NCBI GenBank assembly: GCA_034411715.1
Contig: DAOUMJ010000209.1
Coordinates: forward strand, 13,445 to 77,444
DNA: 64,000 bases
Source: Denitrolinea sp034411715
GTDB taxonomy: Bacteria; Chloroflexota; Anaerolineae; Anaerolineales; Villigracilaceae
Direction: 5' to 3'
In this document: positions 9,005-16,680 of the stretch, one piece after another
How the letters are laid out: each line of letters begins with the position of its first letter
How positions within the stretch are numbered: position 1 is the first letter of the stretch
The notes under the pieces: generated by a model
The model's database searches: none
What the model saw: the letters and a program-made list of their open reading frames with translations, nothing else
Told to the model about the DNA's origin: nothing
Position numbers and translations under genes: made by a program

Positions 9005-9010
9005 CCCCCC

Positions 9011-10960
9011 ATGAACCACACCCTCACCTTCACTCACGAAGACAAGCAAGCCAGCGTCACCGTTCCCACCAACACGCTGCTGGCTGACGCGGCGCGTCTC
9101 GCGGGGATTGATATCGGCCAGCCATGCGGCGGGCAGGGACGCTGCGGCCGCTGCGCGGTGCAGGTGACGGAGGGCGAAGTTCGACGCAGAAGCACACTCC
9201 GCCTCTCCGTGTCGGACGTGAATGAGGGTTACGCGTTGGCTTGTCAAACCGTTGCTGAAGGCAACGCCGCGATCTTCGTCCCGCCGCAGGAAAAGATCGA
9301 ACGGCGACTCACGACCGATCGCGTCGTCGCGGAAGTCACCGTCCCTGCGGATTACGATTACGACGCGTTCCAGACCGTCCGCCGTGTGCATCTGCAACTC
9401 AGCCCTCCCAGCATGGATGACCAGACCGACGACTGGGCGAGATTGCAAATCGCGTTTCGATTGCAGCATGGGATGGAGAGTGTTGCGTGTTCCGTTGGCT
9501 TGCTGCGAAAGATCGGCGCCGTCCTCCGCGAAGGCGATTGGAACGTCACCGCCGTCATCGAAACTCCGCGACTAGCCGACCACGCGACTATTCGACTATT
9601 AGACTTACAACCGGGCCGCGTGGACGAATACTCCCCCCTCTGGGGCGCGGCGATTGACATCGGCACAACGACGGTCACGCTCTGGCTGGTGGATCTGGTG
9701 ACGGGACAAGTCCGCGCGCAGGCCGCCGAATACAACGGCCAGATCGCGCGCGGCGAGGACGTGATCTCGCGCATCATCTACGCCAGCAAGGACGGCGGCG
9801 GGGACGAGATGCGCCAGCGCGTGCTGGATACGATCAACGGCCTGCTCGAAGCCGCCTGCAAGCGCGTGAAGTCCCCCGAGGGAAAAGTGACGCCCGACCA
9901 GGTTGTGAAAGCGACCATCTCTGGCAATAGCACGATGATGCACCTTCTGCTTGGAATCCCCGCCGCGCCGATTCGACTCTCGCCGTTTATCACGACGGTC
10001 AATCATCCGCCCGCGATGACCGCGCGCGAAGTGGGCTTGCACGCGCACCCCGAAGCGGCGGTGGATTGCCTGCCCGGCGTCGCGAGTTACGTCGGCGCGG
10101 ATATTACGGCGGGCGCGCTGTCGTCCGGACTCGACGACGCGGAAAACGTGACGCTGTTCCTCGATGTCGGCACGAACGGCGAAACGGTGCTGGGCAACCG
10201 CGATTGGCTGGTGACGTGCGCGTGTTCGGCGGGTCCTGCCTTCGAGGGCGCGGGGGTGGTGGACGGGATGCGCGCAACGCAAGGCGCCATCGAAGAGGTG
10301 TGGATCAACAGCGAAACGCTCGAGCCGACGTACCGCGTCATCGGCGGAGGCAAGCCGAAGGGAATTTGCGGAAGCGGGCTGATCTCCCTCTTGTCGGAGG
10401 CGTTCATCACGGGAGTCCTCGACAAGGGAGGCAACGTCAATTTGGCCGCGCCCAGCCCGAGGGTCCGGGAAGGAGCGCACGGCGGGGAGTACGTCGTCGC
10501 CTGGGGAGCGGAGACCGAGTCGGGCGAGGATATTGTCCTGACGCGCGTCGACATTGACAATCTCCTGCGCGCCAAGGCCGCGATCTACGCGGGCTTTACC
10601 GTCCTTGCCGAGAATGTCGGCATCCCGCTCGAAAGCGTGGAGCGCGTGCTGGTGGGCGGGTCGTTCGGAAAATACATCAACGTCGAGAAGGCCGTGCAGA
10701 TCGGGCTTTTACCAGATCTCGAATGGAAGCGCTTCGAGTTTCTCGGCAATACGTCGGTGAAGGGCGCGTATCTCGCGCTGCTCGATTGGAGGAAGCGCGA
10801 GCGCATCACTGAGATCGCGAAGCGAATGACTTATATCGAACTTTCCGCGGACAACACATTCTACGAGGCGTTCACGTCCGCGTTGTTTTTGCCGCACACG
10901 GATTTGAGCAAGTTTCCGAGTGTGGCGGAGGCTCTTGAACGTAAACAGGTAGACACGTAA
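9011..10960 (+). CDS. acsV: Reductive activator of the corrinoid/iron-sulfur protein (RACo)
   Basis: A 649-residue ATP-dependent activator that re-reduces Co(II) in AcsCD. The N-terminal [2Fe-2S] ferredoxin domain has C39, C45, C48 and C78 (CGGQGRCGRC, then ALACQ). After a linker the C-terminal part, from about residue 215, is an ASKHA-type ATPase domain with IDIGTTTVTLWLVD, ISGNSTMMHLLLG, LFLDVGTNGE and GGSFGKYINVE. I chose the ATG at 9011 because it begins the ferredoxin fold directly; the frame extends upstream only through acsC-overlapping sequence and repeat. The last codons (KQVDT, stop) are written by the GTACAC repeat that begins there. Confidence 0.93.
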   Translation: MNHTLTFTHEDKQASVTVPTNTLLADAARLAGIDIGQPCGGQGRCGRCAVQVTEGEVRRRSTLRLSVSDVNEGYALACQTVAEGNAAIFVPPQEKIERRLTTDRVVAEVTVPADYDYDAFQTVRRVHLQLSPPSMDDQTDDWARLQIAFRLQHGMESVACSVGLLRKIGAVLREGDWNVTAVIETPRLADHATIRLLDLQPGRVDEYSPLWGAAIDIGTTTVTLWLVDLVTGQVRAQAAEYNGQIARGEDVISRIIYASKDGGGDEMRQRVLDTINGLLEAACKRVKSPEGKVTPDQVVKATISGNSTMMHLLLGIPAAPIRLSPFITTVNHPPAMTAREVGLHAHPEAAVDCLPGVASYVGADITAGALSSGLDDAENVTLFLDVGTNGETVLGNRDWLVTCACSAGPAFEGAGVVDGMRATQGAIEEVWINSETLEPTYRVIGGGKPKGICGSGLISLLSEAFITGVLDKGGNVNLAAPSPRVREGAHGGEYVVAWGAETESGEDIVLTRVDIDNLLRAKAAIYAGFTVLAENVGIPLESVERVLVGGSFGKYINVEKAVQIGLLPDLEWKRFEFLGNTSVKGAYLALLDWRKRERITEIAKRMTYIELSADNTFYEAFTSALFLPHTDLSKFPSVAEALERKQVDT

Positions 10961-11010
10961 ACAGGTACACAGGTGACGTGTGTACGTGTGTACCTGTGTA
11001 CTTGTGTACT
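10940..11010. repeat. GTACAC-type repeat overlapping the acsV 3' end
   Basis: Runs of gtaaacaggtagacacgtaa and acaggtacacaggt face gtgtacgtgtgtacctgtgtac, forming a long imperfect hairpin. It supplies the last codons and stop of acsV and ends just before the GNAT Shine-Dalgarno. Confidence 0.78.
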
Positions 11011-11024
11011 CGAAAGGAGAGACC

Positions 11025-11591
11025 ATGCTGCCAGACCAAATCAAAACATTCCGCGAAATGGTCACGTTGAAAGACGGCGTTCACGTCCTGTTGAGACCGA
11101 TGGTAAAAGAGGATCGCCCGCACCTGGATGAACTCTACCTGTCCGCGGCGGATGAGGATGCGCGTTACCTGCGCGATAACGTCAAAGACCCGTCAGTTCT
11201 GCAGAAGTGGTGCGACACGCTGAATTACGACAACATCCTCCCCATGCTGGCGATGGTCAAGGATCGCGCCGTCGGAAGCGGCACGCTTCACTTTCTCAAA
11301 GGACCGAAACGCCATATCGGCGAGATTCGAATTTTCCTGACGCGCGAGTTTCGCAAGCGCGGGCTTGGCACGAAGATCATCCGCATGCTGGTGGATTTCG
11401 CGCGCCGGCAGGGACTCTCGCTCCTGCTGGCGGAGGTCACAGCCGACCAGCCGAAAGTGATCCACGCCTTCGAGCAAATTGGTTTCAAAGCCCGCTGCAC
11501 GCTCGAAGATTACTTCATGTTCCCCGACGGCGATTGCTCGGATGTGGTTGTGATGACCATGGAGCTGAAGCCGCGCGGGGAGGAGTTCTGA
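11025..11591 (+). CDS. GNAT-family acetyltransferase
   Basis: A 188-residue GNAT protein. The start at 11025 has AAAGGAGAG 5 nt upstream; the frame upstream is repeat sequence. Visible GNAT features are the N-terminal VLLRPMVKEDRPHLDELY, the acetyl-CoA loop in motif A (FLTREFRKRGLGTKIIRMLVD) and the HAFEQIGFK segment. It lies between the corrinoid activator and acsE, with GTACAC repeats on both sides. The substrate is unknown; the location suggests co-expression with acetyl-CoA production but no direct role is shown. Confidence 0.85.
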   Translation: MLPDQIKTFREMVTLKDGVHVLLRPMVKEDRPHLDELYLSAADEDARYLRDNVKDPSVLQKWCDTLNYDNILPMLAMVKDRAVGSGTLHFLKGPKRHIGEIRIFLTREFRKRGLGTKIIRMLVDFARRQGLSLLLAEVTADQPKVIHAFEQIGFKARCTLEDYFMFPDGDCSDVVVMTMELKPRGEEF

Positions 11592-11593
11592 GG

Positions 11594-11672
11594 AGGTAAA
11601 CACGTAGACAGGTACACAGGTAAACACGTATACACGTGACCTGTCTACCTGTGTACTTGTGTACTTGTATAC
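11594..11672. repeat. GTACAC-type repeat between the GNAT gene and acsE
   Basis: Units ggtaaacacgtagacaggta, cacaggtaaacacgtataca and the complementary cgtgacctgtctacctgtgt form a long imperfect hairpin, ending about 10 nt before the acsE Shine-Dalgarno. Confidence 0.78.
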
Positions 11673-11691
11673 CAACCAACTGGAGGCACAA

Positions 11692-12615
11692 ATGCTGATC
11701 ATAGGCGAAAACATTCATATCATCTCCGAGAAAGTCAAGGAGGCGTTGGCTAATCGCGACCGCGAGTTCTTCATGGATTTGGCCGTCAAGCAGGTGGAGG
11801 CGGGGGCGAAGGCGATTGACATCAACCTCGGGCCGCGCAAGAAGGATTGGGCGGAGGTCTTCCCGTGGATCGTCGAGACGATCGAGACCGTGGTGGATGT
11901 GCCGCTCTCGATTGACACGACCAACGTGGACGGGATGGAAGCCGCGCTCAAAACCATCAAGAAGGCGCAGCCGATCCTGAATTCGACATCGGCGGAACCC
12001 GAACGATTGGAAAAAGTCCCGCTGCTGGCAAAGAAATACAACGCCAAGATCATCGCGCTGACGATGGGGACGAGCGGCATCCCCGTCGAGGCCGACGCGC
12101 GCGTCAATATCGCGGTCGAGACGTTGATTCCGCGACTCATGGAGATCGGCTTCAACATGGACGATCTCATCATTGACCCGCTGGTGCTGACCGTTTCAGG
12201 CTGCCAGCAATACTGCCCGCACTTGATCGAAACCGTGCGGATGTTGCAATACGCCTGGGATCCGGCGCCGAAGATCTCGGTCGGGTTGAGCAACGTGTCG
12301 AACGCCGTCCCGAACGAGAACCGTCCGCTCATCAACCGCGTCTACCTCGCCATGCTGATGGGCGTCGGCCTGCAGACGATGATCGCCAATCCGTTCGACG
12401 AAAAGCAGAACGACGTCATCCGCTGGATCGAAACGAAGGACGCCTCGTCCCCGCTGGCGCGGCTGTATAACAAGATCGCCGAACGCACCGCCAACAGCGA
12501 AGAACCGCAGATGGAAGACTTCGATTTGTCCGATCCCGAACAGTCCGCCATCTGGAAGACGACGCAGATTCTGTTGAACAAAGTCATTTATGCGGATGCG
12601 TATCTGGCGAACTGA
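11692..12615 (+). CDS. acsE: Methyltetrahydrofolate:corrinoid/iron-sulfur protein methyltransferase
   Basis: A 307-residue TIM-barrel methyltransferase of the DHPS-like family that moves the methyl group of 5-methyl-THF to Co(I) of AcsCD. Family signatures are MLIIGENIHIIS at the start, AKAIDINLGPRK, VPLSIDTTNVDGMEAAL and the PKISVGLSNVSNAVPNE segment. The ATG at 11692 has GGAGG 6 nt upstream. It closes the carbonyl/methyl-transfer block; the reductase block for methylene-THF begins about 250 nt later. Confidence 0.94.
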   Translation: MLIIGENIHIISEKVKEALANRDREFFMDLAVKQVEAGAKAIDINLGPRKKDWAEVFPWIVETIETVVDVPLSIDTTNVDGMEAALKTIKKAQPILNSTSAEPERLEKVPLLAKKYNAKIIALTMGTSGIPVEADARVNIAVETLIPRLMEIGFNMDDLIIDPLVLTVSGCQQYCPHLIETVRMLQYAWDPAPKISVGLSNVSNAVPNENRPLINRVYLAMLMGVGLQTMIANPFDEKQNDVIRWIETKDASSPLARLYNKIAERTANSEEPQMEDFDLSDPEQSAIWKTTQILLNKVIYADAYLAN

Positions 12616-12654
12616 GCCGCGCCCCACCAGATGGATAATTGACCGCTTGCATAA

Positions 12655-12740
12655 GTCAGCCGACGTTAGAGAACGTCTCTTACGCAGGGCGTATTGTGCG
12701 CTCTCCCCTGGCACCGCCCGCCAGGGCAGGTGTAGCGCAC
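12655..12740. repeat. CGACGTTAGAGAACGTCTC repeat downstream of acsE
   Basis: A palindromic unit with acgttagagaacgt followed by ctcttacgc. Two close relatives occur at 57484-57605 upstream of fdhA. It fills part of the 244-nt gap between acsE and the first hdrA; nothing else recognisable is in that gap apart from the AAGGA before 12860. Confidence 0.65.
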
Positions 12741-12859
12741 TTCTGCAAGAGGTCTAATGAAAGGATTTCGCGTAAAAAGCGGAATGATGTCAGCAGAATA
12801 GAGACAAACGACACTGGCGAGATGCGGGCAAAAGTCTACAATTAAGATAAGGATACTTT

Positions 12860-15800
12860 ATGTCTAACGCCGCACCCTTTCCCGCTCGTCGAAAGCCCGC
12901 CGTAACGCTGGTGGTCGGTGGCGGCATCGGGGGAATGCGCGCCGCGCTCGATTTGGCGGACGCGGGCTTGAAGGTCTGCCTGGTCGAGCAGACGCCCTAC
13001 CTCGGCGGCCGCGTCGCGCAATTGGGATTCATGTTTCCCCAACACGACTGCGTCCTCTGCCGCGGCACACCCGACCACGGATACGGCTGTACGCGTCCCT
13101 CGATCTCGCCCGCCTACATCCAGCACAACCAGCATCCCAACATCGAAATCCTGACCAGCACGCATATCACCGACGTGGAGGGGGAGGCGGGCGATTTCAC
13201 CGTCTCCCTGCGCGAGGAGCCGCGTTATGTTGACGTGTCGCGCTGCACCAGTTGCGGCTTGTGCGCCGAGGCTTGTCCCGTCGAACTGCCAAATGACTAT
13301 CAACTGGGCATGACCAGGCGGAAGGCGGCCTACAAACTGGCCGCCCGCGCCGCGCCCGACGCGTATTGCATTGACCGCGGCCCCTATTGCGACGACTGCC
13401 GCAAATGCGTCGAAGCCTGCCCGAGCAAGGCGATCAACCTCGAGGAACAGCCGCGTCTTTCCTCGGTGGAGGTGGGCGCGATCATCCTCGCGCTCGGCCA
13501 CCAGATGTACAACGCCGCCGAACTGGAGGAACTGGGCTACGGACGCTACCCAAACGTGGTGCAGGCTCTCCAGTACGAGCGTCTCGCCTCCCGGTCAGGC
13601 CCGACCGAGGGGTTGGTCGTCCGTCCCTCGGACGGCAAGCCGCCCCGATCCATCGCCTGGCTGCAGTGCATCGGTTCCCGCGACCAGGACAATCCGTTCT
13701 GCTCCTCCATTTGCTGCATGTACGCCACCAAGGAGGCGATCCTCGCCAAGCAGCGCCTGGGCGCAGACGTGCATTGCAGCGTCTTCATCATGGACGAGCG
13801 CGCCTTCAACAAGGAATACAGCGCCTATTTTGCCACGGCGCGCAACCGCCACAAGATCCAGTACAACCGCTGCCGCGTCTCTGCCGTGCGCGAAGATCCC
13901 GCCACGCGCCAGCTCATCCTGAACTTTGCCGACCCCAATGGAAAACTGCGCGAGGAAACGTTCGACATGGTGGTTCTTGCCACCGGGCTCCAGCCGCCCG
14001 AATCGGCCGGGCAACTGGCGGAGATGCTCGACATCGGGCTGAACAAGTACGGCTTTTGCGAGACCGACAAATTCGCCCCGCTCCAGACCACGCGGCCGGG
14101 CGTCTTTGTCTGCGGCGCGTTCTCGTCCCCGAAGGAAATCGCCGAGACCATCATAGACGCCAGCGGCGCGGCGGCCGAGGTCATGCGCCTGCTCAACGAC
14201 CGGCTGAACACGTACCCATACAGCCGCGAGTGGCCGTTCCTTTCCACGCAAAACGGATTCCCTCCCGAACGCGACGTGAGCGAAGAAGAACCGCGCGTGG
14301 GCGTCTTCGCCTGCAATTGCGGCGGGACGCTCAACGAGCATCTCGATTTCCCCAGGCTCATTCAACAAGCCGGTCTCCTGCCCGGCGTGAAGACGGCAGA
14401 GATGGTGGATTTTGCCTGTTTCCCCGAAGGGCTGAGATATCTCCAGGAGCATATCCAAAATGACCGGCTCAACCGGGTGGCGATCGCGGCGTGCAGCAAC
14501 CGCACGCACGAATCGCTCTTCCAGCGGATGATGCGTCAGGCGGGACTCAACCCCTACTTGCTCGAACTGGTCAACCTGCGCGAGCAATGCGGCCGCGTCC
14601 ACGAAGGACAACATGACCTTGCGAATCGCAAGGCGCTCGAAATGATCCGCCTCGCGGTGGGACGCGTCGGACTGGCGCAGCCCGTCTACAAGAAGAAGCA
14701 TCGCTGCCGACCGAGCGCGCTCGTGATCGGCGGAGGGCTGGCCGGTATGACCGCCAGCCTGGCGATTGCCGACAGCGGTTACGACGTGGACCTGGTCGAA
14801 CGCTCCGACCGATTGGGCGGAAACCTGCTCGACCTCTATTACGTCGCCGAGGGCTTCAACCCCCAACGCCTGCTGCGCGATCTGGTGAATCGCGTGCGCG
14901 CCCACTCGCGCATCACGGTCCACACGCGTACCGAACTGGCCAGCCACAGCGGGCATTTGGGAAATTACGTCACCGGCCTGCGCGCCGGGCATAACGGGAC
15001 AAGCGAAAACTTCGAGGTCGAACATGGCGTGACCATCATCGCCACCGGGGCCCAGGAAGCCCGCCAGCATCCCTATCCGAAGGCGCCCGGCGTGATCACC
15101 CAGCACGAGCTGGAAGAGAAGATCATCCACCAGCCGGAAGAGATCGCCGCCCTCAAGGACGTGGTGATGATCCAATGCGTGCGGCCCGAAAGCGCGCCCG
15201 AATATTGCTCGCGGGTGTGCTGCACCAACGCCCTGAAAAACGCCATCCGCCTCAAACTGTTCAATCCCGCCTGCAATGTGACCGTCCTGTTCAAGAACAT
15301 CGTGACCTATGGCTTCCGCGAGGAATACTACACCGAAGCGCGTGAACTGGGCGTGGTCTTCGTCCGCTACACCGACGCGGAGCCGCCGCAGGTCGCGTTC
15401 GATCACGATTACGACCGTCTCAAAGTGCGCGTGCGCGACCTGTCGCTCGATCGCTGGCTGAACCTCAAGGCGGATCTGATTCCCCTCAGCACGTCCATCG
15501 TCCCTTCGGCCGGCGCGGCGGAACTGGCGCGCCTCCTGCGCGTCCCGCTTTCCAGCGAGGGCTTCTTCGAGGAAGCGCAGATGAAACTGCGACCAATGGA
15601 CTTCATGCGCGAGGGCATTTTCCTGGCGGGGATGGCGCATTACCCCAAATTCAGCGAGGAGGCCATCAGCCACGCCCTGGCAGCCGCGGCCCGCGCCGTG
15701 ACCGTCCTCTCCCAGCGCGATTCGCTCTACCTCGGCGGCGTGGTCGCCCAGGTGGACCCGGAAAAATGCGTCGGCTGTCTCACCTGCACGCGCACCTGTC

Positions 15801-16024
15801 CGTTCGGCATTCCCCAGGTGATCCAGGAGGAAGGTCGGACGGGCGTCGGCGGTCTGGGCGGCGCGGCGTTCATTGACTCGGCCTTATGCCAGGGCTGCGG
15901 AACCTGCACCGGCGAGTGCCCGGCCAATGCCATCCAGTTGGTGCATTACACCGACGAGCAAATGATGCTGCACGACATCGGCGGACTGGGCGCATGGAGA
16001 GTGCCAGTAATCAGTGATCAGTGA
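12860..16024 (+). CDS. hdrA: Double HdrA-like FAD/iron-sulfur protein
   Basis: A 1054-residue cytoplasmic flavoprotein made of two HdrA-like units. Unit 1 has an FAD loop at residues about 14-33 (LVVGGGIGGMRAALDLADAG), then two [4Fe-4S] motifs (CTSCGLCAEACP and CDDCRKCVEACP) and the HdrA hallmark WLQCIGSRD followed by SSICCMYATKEA. A linker with VGVFACNCGGTLNEH leads to unit 2, whose FAD loop is near residue 620 (LVIGGGLAGMTASLAIAD); two ferredoxin motifs close the protein (CVGCLTCTRTCP and CQGCGTCTGECP). HdrA binds the FAD that bifurcates or confurcates electrons. The usual DCSxC region reads DCVLCRGTPDHGYGCTRPS, an unusual expansion. An mvhD gene follows with overlapping or near-overlapping ends. 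Confidence 0.9.
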   Translation: MSNAAPFPARRKPAVTLVVGGGIGGMRAALDLADAGLKVCLVEQTPYLGGRVAQLGFMFPQHDCVLCRGTPDHGYGCTRPSISPAYIQHNQHPNIEILTSTHITDVEGEAGDFTVSLREEPRYVDVSRCTSCGLCAEACPVELPNDYQLGMTRRKAAYKLAARAAPDAYCIDRGPYCDDCRKCVEACPSKAINLEEQPRLSSVEVGAIILALGHQMYNAAELEELGYGRYPNVVQALQYERLASRSGPTEGLVVRPSDGKPPRSIAWLQCIGSRDQDNPFCSSICCMYATKEAILAKQRLGADVHCSVFIMDERAFNKEYSAYFATARNRHKIQYNRCRVSAVREDPATRQLILNFADPNGKLREETFDMVVLATGLQPPESAGQLAEMLDIGLNKYGFCETDKFAPLQTTRPGVFVCGAFSSPKEIAETIIDASGAAAEVMRLLNDRLNTYPYSREWPFLSTQNGFPPERDVSEEEPRVGVFACNCGGTLNEHLDFPRLIQQAGLLPGVKTAEMVDFACFPEGLRYLQEHIQNDRLNRVAIAACSNRTHESLFQRMMRQAGLNPYLLELVNLREQCGRVHEGQHDLANRKALEMIRLAVGRVGLAQPVYKKKHRCRPSALVIGGGLAGMTASLAIADSGYDVDLVERSDRLGGNLLDLYYVAEGFNPQRLLRDLVNRVRAHSRITVHTRTELASHSGHLGNYVTGLRAGHNGTSENFEVEHGVTIIATGAQEARQHPYPKAPGVITQHELEEKIIHQPEEIAALKDVVMIQCVRPESAPEYCSRVCCTNALKNAIRLKLFNPACNVTVLFKNIVTYGFREEYYTEARELGVVFVRYTDAEPPQVAFDHDYDRLKVRVRDLSLDRWLNLKADLIPLSTSIVPSAGAAELARLLRVPLSSEGFFEEAQMKLRPMDFMREGIFLAGMAHYPKFSEEAISHALAAAARAVTVLSQRDSLYLGGVVAQVDPEKCVGCLTCTRTCPFGIPQVIQEEGRTGVGGLGGAAFIDSALCQGCGTCTGECPANAIQLVHYTDEQMMLHDIGGLGAWRVPVISDQ

Positions 16025-16025
16025 T
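16007..16025. repeat. ATCAGTGATCAGTGATCAG repeat at the hdrA 3' end
   Basis: Tandem gatcagt units supply the last codons and the stop of the first hdrA. The same unit type lies in frame at 19208-19240 inside the second, larger hdrA. Confidence 0.7.
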
Positions 16026-16038
16026 CAGCGGAAAAAAT

Positions 16039-16545
16039 ATGACCCAACCAGAAAAAATTTTCGAACCCGAGATCACCGCGTTTTATTGTATCTACTGCGG
16101 TTACATGGCCGCGGACACCGCCGGGGCGTTGCAGGTGCAGTACCCCGCCAATGTCAAATTTGTGCGGATGCCCTGCTCCGGCAAGACCGACGTCCGCTAC
16201 CTGCTGGAGGCCTTCGAGCGCGGCGCGGACGGCGTGTACGTGGTCGCCTGCCCAATCGGCAACTGTCATCACGTGCGCGGCAACGAACGCGGACGCGCCC
16301 GGCTCAATCGGGCAAAGAAGATCCTGGATGAAATCGGCCTGGGCGGGGAACGGTTGGATATGTTCTTCATGTCCGGCAGCCAGGCTCGCGCCTACGCGGC
16401 CGCCGCGCGGACGATGACGGATCGCATCCGCAAATTGGGACCGAATCCGTTGAAAGATGAAAGCGGAAAGATGAAAGATGAAATGAAGCCGCCGGTGGAA
16501 GAAGAAGAAGCCGAGTTCCGCGGCAGACGGCAGAAGAAAGGATAA
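16039..16545 (+). CDS. mvhD: MvhD-type [2Fe-2S] electron-transfer subunit (all-cysteine paralog)
   Basis: A 168-residue MvhD/FlpD-family protein that passes electrons to the HdrA flavin. The conserved cysteines are YCIYCGY near residue 17, RMPCSGK, and the pair in VVACPIGNCHH; this pair aligns with Sec and Cys in the second MvhD at 21.4 kb. The start at 16039 (MTQPEK) is preferred over 16021, which lies within repeat and overlaps the hdrA stop. After KLGPNPLK the tail (KDESGKMKDEMKPP...) is written by GGATGAA-type repeat and is absent from ordinary MvhD. The gene sits between two hdrA genes. Confidence 0.88.
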   Translation: MTQPEKIFEPEITAFYCIYCGYMAADTAGALQVQYPANVKFVRMPCSGKTDVRYLLEAFERGADGVYVVACPIGNCHHVRGNERGRARLNRAKKILDEIGLGGERLDMFFMSGSQARAYAAAARTMTDRIRKLGPNPLKDESGKMKDEMKPPVEEEEAEFRGRRQKKG

Positions 16546-16680
16546 GCAAGAAAGGATGAAGGCGGAAGGATGAAGGATGAAATGAAAGTCCCCGCAAAAG
16601 AAGAAGATGAGAGGATGAAATCGAACGATTCATCCTTCATCCCTTCGACTTCGCTCAGGGCAAGCCTTCATAATTCATCC
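16453..16680. repeat. GATGAAAG/GGATGAA repeat cluster at the mvhD-hdrA junction
   Basis: Many degenerate units of gatgaaag and ggatgaa, then their complement ttcatcc, plus one ccttcgacttcgctcaggg unit at about 16642-16660. The cluster forms the C-terminal tail of the first MvhD, the spacer, and the first ~37 residues of the giant HdrA. Confidence 0.8.

Noticed and set aside
8729..9010. N-terminal extension of the corrinoid activator
   Set aside because: It overlaps acsC in another frame and then passes through repeat; the ferredoxin domain begins at 9011.
7538..11672. GTACAC units as a CRISPR array
   Set aside because: Units are short, degenerate, inverted relative to each other, lie at gene boundaries and lack unique spacers or cas genes.
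13595..15673. Long minus-strand ORF (692 codons) opposite the first hdrA
   Set aside because: Same codon-mirror artefact; the plus strand encodes a clear HdrA.
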